Below, piece after piece: positions 1 to 5,630 of a DNA stretch of 5,749 bases (positions are counted from its first letter, which is position 1; the number at the start of each line of letters is the position of its first letter). Location of the stretch: contig CAMHPM010000121.1 in the NCBI GenBank assembly GCA_946187025.1, forward strand, positions 1 to 5,749. The letters are read 5' to 3'. Made by a program: the position numbers and the translations under genes. The notes under the pieces were generated by a model that was given only the letters and a program-made list of their open reading frames with translations, ran no database searches and was not told the DNA's origin. The DNA comes from an uncultured Prevotellaceae bacterium (GTDB lineage Bacteria; Bacteroidota; Bacteroidia; Bacteroidales; Bacteroidaceae).

Positions 1-1592
1 CTTCCCACAACTGCTATGAGCACATAGACAAGTATGACATGCAGCAACGTGGGATGCCACTCAATCACCGCATTATCCATGGCCGACACCCATCGTGTCA
101 CTCCATTCATCACGTCTGCCGTACCTATCAGACACTTCCCAATCAAGGCCTGAATCGCTGCCACAGGAGCACTGATCCACCATGCAGCAGCTAATACCAG
201 CAATGCAAATGCAGGTAGCGAAATCAGTATGTTGGTCAGCACCGACATGGTTGGGATTGTTCCGAAGTAATAGGCAACAAGCGGGAAAGTAAATACAGTG
301 CAAATGATGCTTGTGAGCGCCACACCGGTAGCAGCCCTCACCACCCATCGCAGCATTACAACGATATAGGCGGCTATGAGCATCTCGGGGATAGGCAGCT
401 TTATAACTCTCATTATTCGTGCTGCAATATCACGGCATAAACACAATCCCAGCATCGACATAAACGACAACTGAAAACCAATATCAAACAGCATGAAAGG
501 GTCGTAAACCAACATTATTATTGCAGCAATCGAAAGTGAGTTAATCAGTCCGTTTTCGCCCATTTCATCGAGGAAATTGCCCCATCTGATGTTGATATGG
601 CGGTTATCGTCGCTCACATGTACCGACACAATCTGCGACACCGTCATCAGTGTACACATTATTGCAGCACGTACCAGCGATGGCGGTGCGCCGGCAATAA
701 CCACAAATGCCCATATCAACACTATGCTCATTATTCGTGTACCACGTCTCAACCATCCGTGCATCAGCCGGGTAAACAACAATATTTCGAGCAGAGCATA
801 TATGATTGTGAGATGAAATCCCGACAGGGCCAACACATGACTTGTACCGGCACGCGAGTACTGATTACGCAGTTCGCTGCTCAGGTTTAGGCGGCTGCCA
901 GTAGTCATTGCCTCAATCAGTGCACCCTCATCACCATCAATTCCAGCCTTACGATACTCGTCGGCCATAGCTGTCTGCAATCGATGCAGCCTTGTGATAA
1001 AAGGAATAGTATTGTTGTCGGATTGCACTGCAACAGCTATTGAGTCAGCATAGCAGGTTGCGGCTATTCCACGCCGGTAGAGGTTGTGCCGATACCGTTC
1101 CAAAGGGAAGTCAGGATTGTCCGAATGGTCGAAACAATATCCCCCCACCCGGTATGTAGGTTCTACGCCATGAATCGTGAAAACCTCGATGAAATCGCCG
1201 ATTTCAGGCTTTTTTGTTTGTTTCGTATATGCCAGGATCATATCCCCCCTTTGGGTCTTTACCACCACTTCTGTACTTTTCTTCTTGGCTCGCGGAGCTT
1301 CAACCACCCTTCCTTTCAATAAGTGGGTATTATGTTCAGCACCATCAATTATGCCGTTATGCCTCATCTGCAGGCGCATGGCACCAAACATAAAGACAAA
1401 CATAGCACTTCCGCACATAAAGCTTACACGTGCACTCCACCGATGACACACCAACAGCACACCAAGCAACACACTCAGCATGGCAAGATATGCTCCGATG
1501 GGCAGCGAACGCTTCAGCAGCCATGCGTCGGCCACAGCTATCCCCATACATAGTGGTATGACAATTCTAACGGAAGGAATGTGCATAGACAT
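1..1592 (-). CDS. comEC: ComEC/Rec2-family DNA uptake channel protein, 3' end beyond window
   Basis: This is the inner-membrane channel family that carries single-stranded DNA into the cytoplasm during natural transformation. The frame is open from an ATG at 1592 to the left edge, giving 530 residues; a second ATG at 1586 is possible, and stop codons lie in frame just upstream. Residues 10-75 hold hydrophobic N-terminal segments. Residues 90-190 form the soluble, DUF4131-like part. The competence domain begins near residue 220 and carries family hallmarks: RAGTSHVLALSGFHLTII (247-264), GAPPSLVRAAIM (301-312) and DPFMLFDIGFQLSF (364-377). Several membrane segments follow to the edge. Bacteroidales homologues usually run to roughly 700 residues, so the C-terminus is missing here; whether a beta-lactamase-like domain follows cannot be seen. 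An insert of about 20 polar residues (327-349) separates two competence-domain helices. The gene lies 87 bp downstream of tRNA-Asn, beyond a terminator, and I see no convincing promoter of its own. Activity in transformation is not shown by sequence alone. Confidence 0.95.
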   Translation of the reverse strand, partial: MSMHIPSVRIVIPLCMGIAVADAWLLKRSLPIGAYLAMLSVLLGVLLVCHRWSARVSFMCGSAMFVFMFGAMRLQMRHNGIIDGAEHNTHLLKGRVVEAPRAKKKSTEVVVKTQRGDMILAYTKQTKKPEIGDFIEVFTIHGVEPTYRVGGYCFDHSDNPDFPLERYRHNLYRRGIAATCYADSIAVAVQSDNNTIPFITRLHRLQTAMADEYRKAGIDGDEGALIEAMTTGSRLNLSSELRNQYSRAGTSHVLALSGFHLTIIYALLEILLFTRLMHGWLRRGTRIMSIVLIWAFVVIAGAPPSLVRAAIMCTLMTVSQIVSVHVSDDNRHINIRWGNFLDEMGENGLINSLSIAAIIMLVYDPFMLFDIGFQLSFMSMLGLCLCRDIAARIMRVIKLPIPEMLIAAYIVVMLRWVVRAATGVALTSIICTVFTFPLVAYYFGTIPTMSVLTNILISLPAFALLVLAAAWWISAPVAAIQALIGKCLIGTADVMNGVTRWVSAMDNAVIEWHPTLLHVILVYVLIAVVG

Positions 1593-1643
1593 TGAAGGTT
1601 TATGGTATGATTGGTGATATACGATGCGTTATCAGCCCCACTG

Positions 1644-1675
1644 AAATAAAAAATCCACTACGCTGGTAGTGGATT
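1644..1675 (-). terminator. Rho-independent terminator of tRNA-Asn
   Basis: On the minus strand a perfect 10-bp stem (AATCCACTAC / GTAGTGGATT, at 1666-1675 and 1652-1661) closes a 4-base CAGC loop. It runs straight into a T-rich tract (TTTTTTATTT including the end of the stem). It starts 4 bp after the tRNA 3' end, so it should end the tRNA transcript and insulate comEC. On the plus strand no T tract follows, so it is one-directional. Confidence 0.88.
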
Positions 1676-1678
1676 ATG

Positions 1679-1752
1679 CGCTTCAGGATGGACTTGAACC
1701 AACGACCCCCTGATTAACAGTCAGGTGCTCTAACCGACTGAGCTACTGAAGC
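1679..1752 (-). tRNA. tRNA-Asn(GUU)
   Basis: The 74-nt gene folds as a complete cloverleaf. The acceptor stem GCTTCAG/CTGAAGC is perfect and the D arm is GCTC/GAGC. The anticodon stem CCTGA/TCAGG carries the loop CTGTTAA, giving anticodon GUU. The variable loop is GGGTC, the T loop TTCAAGT and the discriminator base G. The CCA tail is not encoded, so it must be added after transcription. The T stem (GTTGG/CCATC) has one U-U mismatch at its second pair; the rest is intact. The gene stands alone with its own promoter and terminator. I see no duplicated 3' end that would mark an integrated element. Confidence 0.97.
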
Positions 1753-1804
1753 AGAAGCAAAAACAGAGCCGGCAATTACGCCGTCATGCTCCTCTTTGCG
1801 GTTG

Positions 1805-1835
1805 CAAAGGTAGTAAATAATTGACACATGACAAA
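1805..1835 (-). promoter_or_regulatory. Promoter of tRNA-Asn
   Basis: On the minus strand a -33 box TTTG (1832-1835) and a -7 box TACCTTTG (1805-1812) are separated by 19 bp. This is an exact fit to the Bacteroidales housekeeping promoter (TTTG, 19-21 bp, TAnnTTTG). The expected start of transcription is near 1798, giving a 5' leader of roughly 45 nt to be trimmed before the tRNA. Confidence 0.88.
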
Positions 1836-2016
1836 TGGCAATCGGCTTTTTTTGCTGCTCACACATGTTTTTTTCTGCGATGGACGGTGTTTTTGTTCTT
1901 TTATGATGTTTTTTAATCTGTGCATACTGCCCCCGATGGAATGGCCGGAACGGGATAAGCTGTTTGCACCGTTCCGGCCAGTCCAAAATGAGGGTTTCCG
2001 CTTTTTGTGACAATGA
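1836..2016. other. Intergenic region between lipoprotein gene and tRNA-Asn promoter
   Basis: There is no credible gene here; overlapping open frames on both strands are low-complexity and lack family features. The left half (1846-1920) is T-rich on the plus strand. The right half holds the structured repeat described separately at 1931-2002. No T tract follows that hairpin on the minus strand, so how the upstream lipoprotein transcript ends is unclear. Confidence 0.6.
1931..2002 (-). repeat. Structured intergenic repeat, copy 1 (3' of lipoprotein gene)
   Basis: The element contains a perfect 12-bp inverted repeat, TGGCCGGAACGG (1942-1953) and CCGTTCCGGCCA (1969-1980), around a 15-base loop. 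It shares with copy 2 (3069-3150) the 16-mer CCCCGATGGAATGGCC at its start. It also shares GATAAGCT exactly 23 bases later, then TTG-ACCG, and TCCGCT at the far end. It lies 14 bp downstream of the lipoprotein stop codon. The bases between the shared blocks differ, but each copy forms a stem, which suggests the fold matters. It may act as a 3' end or stability element, or be a copy of a dispersed palindromic repeat; no T tract supports simple termination. Confidence 0.7.
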
Positions 2017-2877
2017 TTATTTCCAATCAAACTTGGCAGTATATTCTGCTTTGAATGTCTCCTCGGTGGTTTGCAACGGCTCGTTCTTGCCTTCATACAT
2101 TGAGACGATGTACTCATACGTGTGCTCAACTGCTGCAGGGAAGGTGATAGTGAAGGTTACTTCGTCATATCTTTCCTCAGGTTCTTCCATGAACTTCATC
2201 ATGTAAACATGCTGCATCCATGTGTCTTTATGGAAGAAATCAGTCATGCGAAAGCCTGAGACCATCTTTTCTCCGTCATCGATGGAATACAGCGTTTTTG
2301 GATTCTCCCCTCTGCCTATAGGCACATAACAATAGGCTGGAAATACAAGAACGTGCTCACTGAGGTTCTGGCCTGGCTCCTGCCCAAAGAGGGTCTTGTC
2401 ACAAGTGAGTGTGACATCTCCGTCCACATAAGAGGTGAAAAGCCAAGGCCATGTCATATAATATCCATTCTTGTATTGGTCGTTATACTGCTTGAGTATG
2501 AAGTCTGTCTTACGTTGGTAGTAATCATACTTCATTTCGAAAATCCTTCTGGCCTTAACAGTATCTCCCACAGACACAGATTTGCCATTTGTCACGAACC
2601 ATGCATATAGCCTTACCGACTGATAGTTTGGAAATACCGGCAATCCTTTTTCTTTCACCTCATTATAATAGACAGCTGGAATGTTAAAATCAAAGCCAAC
2701 ACGCCTCTGCAGGCCGTATAGGTCTAGTCTTGAGATTTCACCGGCATCCATCATCATGCCTTCTATCGGCGGAGGGGGACAATTTAAATCATAATCCTTT
2801 CCTTTTTCAATGTCGTCATCACTGCAAGAGAGCAGCAGGGCACTCATTGCAAATACAAAAAATAATACTCTTTTCAT
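2017..2877 (-). CDS. Predicted lipoprotein of unknown function
   Basis: I do not recognise this family. The 286-residue product starts with a clear lipoprotein signal: MKR, then a hydrophobic stretch ending in the lipobox LLLSC with the lipidated cysteine at residue 18, then the acidic linker SDDD. It should be exported and anchored by lipid; the acidic residues after the cysteine resemble signals that send Bacteroidetes lipoproteins to the cell surface, which is inference. The mature part is rich in aromatic residues and looks like alternating beta strands (for example residues near 80-95, and the tract TFTITFPAA near 240). It has no membrane helix, repeat or catalytic motif that I can name. 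An ATG at 2904 (adding MNKPKIKNC) is a real alternative start. One at 2955 is unlikely because it lies upstream of the expected transcription start near 2937. The gene has its own promoter and is followed by structured repeat copy 1. Confidence 0.88.
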   Translation of the reverse strand: MKRVLFFVFAMSALLLSCSDDDIEKGKDYDLNCPPPPIEGMMMDAGEISRLDLYGLQRRVGFDFNIPAVYYNEVKEKGLPVFPNYQSVRLYAWFVTNGKSVSVGDTVKARRIFEMKYDYYQRKTDFILKQYNDQYKNGYYMTWPWLFTSYVDGDVTLTCDKTLFGQEPGQNLSEHVLVFPAYCYVPIGRGENPKTLYSIDDGEKMVSGFRMTDFFHKDTWMQHVYMMKFMEEPEERYDEVTFTITFPAAVEHTYEYIVSMYEGKNEPLQTTEETFKAEYTAKFDWK

Positions 2878-2943
2878 ACAATTCTTAATTTTAGGTTTGT
2901 TCATAAATTTGTTTCTCTTGTGATATGCTAAGGATTTGCGTTG

Positions 2944-2974
2944 CAAATAAAGCAATTATTTCCCACATAGCAAA
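2944..2974 (-). promoter_or_regulatory. Promoter of the lipoprotein gene
   Basis: On the minus strand TTTG (2971-2974) is followed after exactly 19 bp by TTTATTTG (2944-2951), one mismatch from the -7 consensus TAnnTTTG. Transcription would begin near 2937, leaving a leader of about 60 nt before the ATG at 2877. This placement argues against the upstream ATG at 2955. Confidence 0.7.
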
Positions 2975-3068
2975 ACTTTTATGCTGATAATTAATCTTTT
3001 ATTTGTTTTCTTGCAAAATAGAAATATGTTTTTTATTTTAATGTTTAGTTTTTTCGTTCGATTCTGAA

Positions 3069-3150
3069 AGCGGATTTCCCCGATGGAATGGCCATTTTGT
3101 GATAAGCTACTTGTACCGCGGCACTGTGTTCCGCCGGGGTGAAATCCGCT
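3069..3150 (-). repeat. Structured intergenic repeat, copy 2 (3' of gene relic)
   Basis: The outer arms AGCGGATTTCCCC (3069-3081) and GGG(GT)GAAATCCGCT (ending at 3150) pair over about 13 bp with one bulged base. An inner GCGG/CCGC hairpin lies within. It shares CCCCGATGGAATGGCC (3078-3093) and GATAAGCT (3101-3108) with copy 1 at the same 23-base offset, and both copies end in TCCGCT. Like copy 1 it lies just after a minus-strand stop codon, here 11 bp away. Copy 1 lacks the left outer arm that copy 2 uses, so the two have different main stems. Confidence 0.72.
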
Positions 3151-3161
3151 GGTTCAGTGGG

Positions 3162-3239
3162 TTATTCACGCTGTATGGTGAACTCGCCTTCGCACTCATC
3201 GCCAGTCTGTGGTACGATGCTGAGGGTGTAGCTTTGTTG
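3162..3239 (-). pseudogene. Probable C-terminal relic of a deleted gene
   Basis: Between two in-frame stop codons there is a 25-codon open frame with no start codon, containing YTLSIVPQTGDECEGEFTIQ near its end and closing with RE and a stop. The composition (beta-strand-like, acidic, no low complexity) looks like the last strands of a secreted or lipoprotein domain rather than random sequence. It sits directly behind an A-rich stretch (TTATTAACAACAAAG) typical of a Bacteroidales leader, which lies about 35-45 bp downstream of a strong promoter. The simplest reading is that an internal deletion joined a 5' leader to the last codons of a gene, leaving promoter, tail and 3' element. An 80-residue frame at 3107-3349 overlaps it but has no recognisable features. 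The family is not identified, and chance cannot be excluded for so short a fragment. Confidence 0.4.
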
Positions 3240-3283
3240 TTAATAATTATGTGTGCTATGAAGCACAGGATTGATTTCGGCTG

Positions 3284-3315
3284 CAAAGATATGACATACA
3301 CCTGATATCTGCAAA
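3284..3315 (-). promoter_or_regulatory. Promoter upstream of the gene relic
   Basis: On the minus strand TTTG (3312-3315) and TATCTTTG (3284-3291) are 20 bp apart, a perfect Bacteroidales match. Transcription should begin near 3277 and read through the relic and structured repeat towards the lipoprotein gene. The 14-base string TATCTTTGCAGCCG recurs at the regulator's promoter (5377-5390). A motif half-site, TACACCTG at 3297-3304, falls in the spacer between the two boxes. Confidence 0.78.
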
Positions 3316-3332
3316 TTTTTTTCATGGTTTGA

Positions 3333-3350
3333 GTACACCTGTTGTACACT
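3333..3350 (-). promoter_or_regulatory. Dyad regulatory site 1 (GTACA-N5-TGTAC)
   Basis: GTACACCTGTTGTACACT contains a perfect inverted repeat GTACA-N5-TGTAC (3333-3347). It lies about 17 bp upstream of the -33 box of the promoter at 3284-3315, a normal place for an activator. A copy differing by one base in 18 occurs at 3435-3452. The binding protein is unknown; the HTH regulator encoded next door is the obvious candidate by position only. Confidence 0.55.
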
Positions 3351-3408
3351 ACTTTTTATACATCAAAGTGATAACATATAGAGTATCAGCTGAATAAGTG
3401 AAGAAAAA

Positions 3409-3415
3409 CAGGTGT
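3409..3415 (+). promoter_or_regulatory. Inverted half-site between the two dyad sites
   Basis: CAGGTGT is the reverse complement of the ACACCTG core of dyad site 1, sitting in AAACAGGTGTTG. The sequence just after it, TTGCACTTACTTTTT, echoes TTGTACACTACTTTTT that follows site 1, so the whole tract looks like diverged copies of one unit. A fourth related half-site is at 3297-3304. Confidence 0.35.
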
Positions 3416-3434
3416 TGTTGCACTTACTTTTTTT

Positions 3435-3452
3435 GTACACCAGTTGTACACT
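3435..3452 (-). promoter_or_regulatory. Dyad regulatory site 2 (GTACA-N5-TGTAC)
   Basis: GTACACCAGTTGTACACT matches site 1 in 17 of 18 bases and keeps the inverted repeat GTACA-N5-TGTAC (3435-3449). It is 102 bp from site 1, centre to centre, which is close to a whole number of DNA turns (about 9.7 at 10.5 bp per turn). The pair could let one regulator bind cooperatively or form a small loop upstream of the promoter at 3284-3315. Confidence 0.52.
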
Positions 3453-3476
3453 CATTTATTTGCAAAAATGATACTT

Positions 3477-3508
3477 AAAGCGCCACACAAATACCTGTGT
3501 GGCGCTTT
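3477..3508 (-). terminator. Terminator hairpin after the regulator gene
   Basis: A perfect 12-bp stem, AAAGCGCCACAC (3477-3488) and GTGTGGCGCTTT (3497-3508), closes an 8-base loop. It begins about 34 bp after the stop codon of the regulator gene. The stem ends in TTT on both strands and a further T5 run follows on the minus strand about ten bases on (3464-3468), so termination is likely though the U tract is not ideal. Confidence 0.78.
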
Positions 3509-3542
3509 ATCATGTAACATGTCTTGTGGTTCCTGATAATAT

Positions 3543-5360
3543 CTAATTCTTATTTTCGCCTCCATCAAACATAACGAGGAACTGATATAAAGACTCTGCC
3601 GAGTCTGTTCCGAACATACGCTTGCATGCACGTGCCTTATGGTTGCGCACATTTTGCTTGTTCTTGCCCGTGATGCGGACTATGTCGCCGTTGCTGAATC
3701 CAAGGCGAACGAGCAGGACAACCAAGCTTTGTATGTCACTAAGTCCGCTACTGCGCATCTTGGAACAAAGCTTAGGCATTGACGACTCGCACAAATCGAG
3801 AAATTGCTGCCAGTCGGCTTGTGTCATGATGGTATTTACAGGGTTGACAGTCATGGTTTTCAGTTTACTGAATACCTTGCTGCTACGTACCGGGCTGTCG
3901 TCCTCATGCATATTCCACCCGCTTACAGGCTTCTGTCCGGCCTCGAGCAACTTTATGAGTGTACTGACTTTTGTGCTTTTGCCATGCAGTTCCGACTGTG
4001 TGGAGTCGAACAGATGTTGCAGCATGTCTATTTCATTCTGACGATTTTGCTCGAAGAGTGCCCGGTCTCTATGCAAATCTTCCATCTCTTGTTTCTTGTG
4101 ATCAAGCATGGCTTGCACGTTGGCCAGCATCTCATTCAATTGTCTTATTTCGGATTCCTTCCTTCGTTTCCTTGCAATAGTCAACCACGAGAGAATAGCA
4201 AGCAGTACAACAGCGAAAATGATTATAATGTATAATGTGTAGCGTGTCTTGGCTGCTTTCAGTTCTGCTGTATGAGCGGCACGTTGGTTGCGACTGTAGT
4301 CATACATTCCCTTCACATTTTGCATGGACTCTATATTAATGTCAGACTCCGTATCTGCAAGCCATGATTCATATTTTGTTGCATAGTGTGCCAGCGAGTC
4401 TCTTGTATATCCTGAAAGACTCAGGCTGAACAAGCCCCTGTATCCGTCGAGATTATAACCGGCGTCAATTAACTTGCGGTAGAAATACTCTGCAGAATCC
4501 AACCTGTTTGTGCCATGATAATACAAGCCCTTGGATAAATAGTAGTGTTCCCTCCCTTTTTTTATTTCACCATTACCGTCAAAGAGTCCCGACTGATGTT
4601 CGAAAATATCCATCAGACGCTTTGCCTTGACATAGTTGTGATTGAGAAGGTTGATGTATATGGCCGTTGGATATACACTCGCGGCTTCCTTTATCATGTT
4701 ATTATTCATGTACAGACAATATACACTGTCAGTTATGGCAAGCACTTTTACTGTATCTTTTAGCTGCGAGTATGCAATCACCTGCAGCTCTATACCACGG
4801 ATGTACTCGTATGTGTTGCCGCACTTTGCTGCATACTTGCTGTACCAGCGGTTGGATTCAATCTCTTCCATTGGCATGAGCTGGTGGCGATAGATTTCTG
4901 CCATCTGTCCATAGATTCGCATGAGGGTGAGGTAGTCGCAGTCGGTGGCGAGGGTGTCGGCCCGGTCGGTGGCGGAGAGGTACCACTCGATGGCACGGGG
5001 TGCCTCGTGCTGGTCGCGACAGATGCTGCCCATGATGTAGCGGGCGCGCATCTGCTCGTTGCGGGTGCCGTGACGGTCGTAGTAGTCCACCACCTGTTTG
5101 TTGAACAGCGAGTCGAACGCCATGGGGCGGTCGGTCTTGTTCATAGCCGTTCCTAAGAGCAGGTGGTAGCGGGCGGACTCAGCTCGTGAGAGATTCGAAA
5201 CAGTGACACTGTCTATATTATTTAATAATGTGTAGGCGGAGTCAGGACATGACTCCATGATGCTGTCGGCCCGTTCGAGCACGGCAGTGACATCGCTCTT
5301 GGTGCCTGTGCAGGCAGCAAGAACCGCAATCATCAGTATGGGGATGATAAGCTTATGCAT
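3543..5360 (-). CDS. Membrane-anchored TPR regulator with C-terminal helix-turn-helix
   Basis: The 605-residue product looks like a one-component regulator that links the periplasm to DNA. Residues 1-17 form a lipoprotein-type signal (hydrophobic core, LAAC, cysteine 17). Residues 24-330 are helical, with TPR-like pairs near 62-95, 104-135, 144-177, 226-255 and 272-301; the tract ADSIMESCPDSAYTLLNNID (31-50) is typical of Bacteroidales TPR sensors. One membrane helix spans 375-395 (YIIIIFAVVLLAILSWL), followed by RKRRK, which places the C-terminal part in the cytoplasm. A charged coiled coil covers about 400-457. Residues 540-585 resemble a LuxR or sigma-region-4 helix-turn-helix: LVVLLVRLGFSNGDIVRITG, then a basic second helix KNKQNVRNHKARACKR. 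The domain order is known in Bacteroidales, but ligand and targets are unknown. Residues about 67-147 are encoded by a sharply GC-richer stretch. The start fits the promoter at 5383 and the signal peptide. Likely targets are the dyad-site promoter or the lipoprotein gene next to it; that is inference. Confidence 0.85.
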   Translation of the reverse strand: MHKLIIPILMIAVLAACTGTKSDVTAVLERADSIMESCPDSAYTLLNNIDSVTVSNLSRAESARYHLLLGTAMNKTDRPMAFDSLFNKQVVDYYDRHGTRNEQMRARYIMGSICRDQHEAPRAIEWYLSATDRADTLATDCDYLTLMRIYGQMAEIYRHQLMPMEEIESNRWYSKYAAKCGNTYEYIRGIELQVIAYSQLKDTVKVLAITDSVYCLYMNNNMIKEAASVYPTAIYINLLNHNYVKAKRLMDIFEHQSGLFDGNGEIKKGREHYYLSKGLYYHGTNRLDSAEYFYRKLIDAGYNLDGYRGLFSLSLSGYTRDSLAHYATKYESWLADTESDINIESMQNVKGMYDYSRNQRAAHTAELKAAKTRYTLYIIIIFAVVLLAILSWLTIARKRRKESEIRQLNEMLANVQAMLDHKKQEMEDLHRDRALFEQNRQNEIDMLQHLFDSTQSELHGKSTKVSTLIKLLEAGQKPVSGWNMHEDDSPVRSSKVFSKLKTMTVNPVNTIMTQADWQQFLDLCESSMPKLCSKMRSSGLSDIQSLVVLLVRLGFSNGDIVRITGKNKQNVRNHKARACKRMFGTDSAESLYQFLVMFDGGENKN

Positions 5361-5382
5361 GGCTTATATATATTTACGGCTG

Positions 5383-5390
5383 CAAAGATA
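5383..5390 (-). promoter_or_regulatory. -7 box of the regulator promoter
   Basis: TATCTTTG on the minus strand fits the Bacteroidales -7 consensus and would start transcription near 5376, giving a leader of only about 15 nt before the ATG at 5358-5360. No TTTG lies at the expected 19-21 bp; the nearest upstream one (5416-5419) is 25 bp away. The promoter may therefore be weak or need an activator. The string TATCTTTGCAGCCG is identical to that at the promoter at 3284. Confidence 0.6.
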
Positions 5391-5448
5391 AACAAAATAA
5401 TTGAAACATGAATGACAAAAAGGAAAAAAGTGCAACAGCCTCCCTCTT

Positions 5449-5466
5449 ATCCCCCCAAGGGGGGAT
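5449..5466. repeat. C6/G6 palindrome
   Basis: ATCCCCCC-AA-GGGGGGAT is an 8-bp inverted repeat with a 2-base centre, a very GC-rich hairpin in AT-rich surroundings. It lies about 60 bp upstream of the regulator's -7 box and directly beside repeat copy A (starting 5470). No T tract follows, so it is not an ordinary terminator. Confidence 0.6.
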
Positions 5467-5469
5467 GAT

Positions 5470-5527
5470 GCCATACGGGGTGTTGTGCATCTGATAAATC
5501 TTATAAATCACCGCATGGCGGTATGTT
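5470..5527 (+). repeat. 58-bp dispersed repeat, copy A
   Basis: The 58-bp unit begins GCCATACGGGGTGTTGTGCA and ends ACCGCATGGCGGTATGTT; 53 of 58 bases match copy B. The middle is two near-copies of a GATAAATC-type 10-mer, and the right end is a small ACCGC-ATG-GCGGT hairpin. Two of the five differences lie in the hairpin loop, leaving the stem intact. This behaves like a REP- or MITE-like intergenic element; orientation is arbitrary. Confidence 0.8.
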
Positions 5528-5598
5528 TCGTTTTTTATAAAACAAGTTCCCGGTGGGAACGATTAAACAGATTTAGCAGATTTATGCACTGCGTGCAA

Positions 5599-5626
5599 AT
5601 TGAAGATTGAAAATTGAAAATTGAAG
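5599..5626 (+). repeat. Tandem 7-bp repeat, four units
   Basis: Four consecutive units read ATTGAAG, ATTGAAA, ATTGAAA, ATTGAAG, followed by ATTA. It fills the gap just before repeat copy B, 4 bp away. A tract this short could change length by slippage, but no gene start or promoter lies close enough to make it a clear switch. Confidence 0.85.
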
Positions 5627-5630
5627 ATTA

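Noticed and set aside
73..348. Minus-strand 91-residue frame rich in cysteine and histidine
   Set aside because: It is an out-of-frame shadow of comEC; the comEC frame continues without a stop through the same bases and encodes clear membrane helices.
577..890. Plus-strand open frames of 79 and 97 residues
   Set aside because: They lie inside comEC on the opposite strand, have odd compositions rich in His, Cys and Gln, and show no family features.
1679..1752. tRNA-Asn as an integration site for a mobile element
   Set aside because: No repeat of the tRNA 3' end, integrase or recombinase gene is visible in the window.
1942..1980. The 12-bp stem as a simple terminator of the lipoprotein gene
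   Set aside because: No T tract follows on the minus strand, and its sequence belongs to the repeated element, so termination is not established.
1714..2129. Two minus-strand frames of 99 and 117 residues near the tRNA
   Set aside because: One runs into the tRNA gene and both overlap the lipoprotein 3' end, the repeat or the tRNA promoter; the sequences look random and basic.
3107..3349. 80-residue minus-strand frame across the relic promoter
   Set aside because: Its start lies upstream of the mapped promoter boxes, it spans operator, promoter and repeat, and it has no recognisable features. The other frame in this stretch looks more protein-like.
3333..3452. The dyad repeats as transposon ends or a small CRISPR-like array
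   Set aside because: There are only two full copies in direct orientation, 102 bp apart, with no transposase, no target duplication and no regular spacer series; promoter position favours regulation.
4884..5156. Plus-strand 90-residue frame rich in Val and Gly
   Set aside because: It is a by-product of the GC-rich patch in the regulator gene, on the opposite strand.
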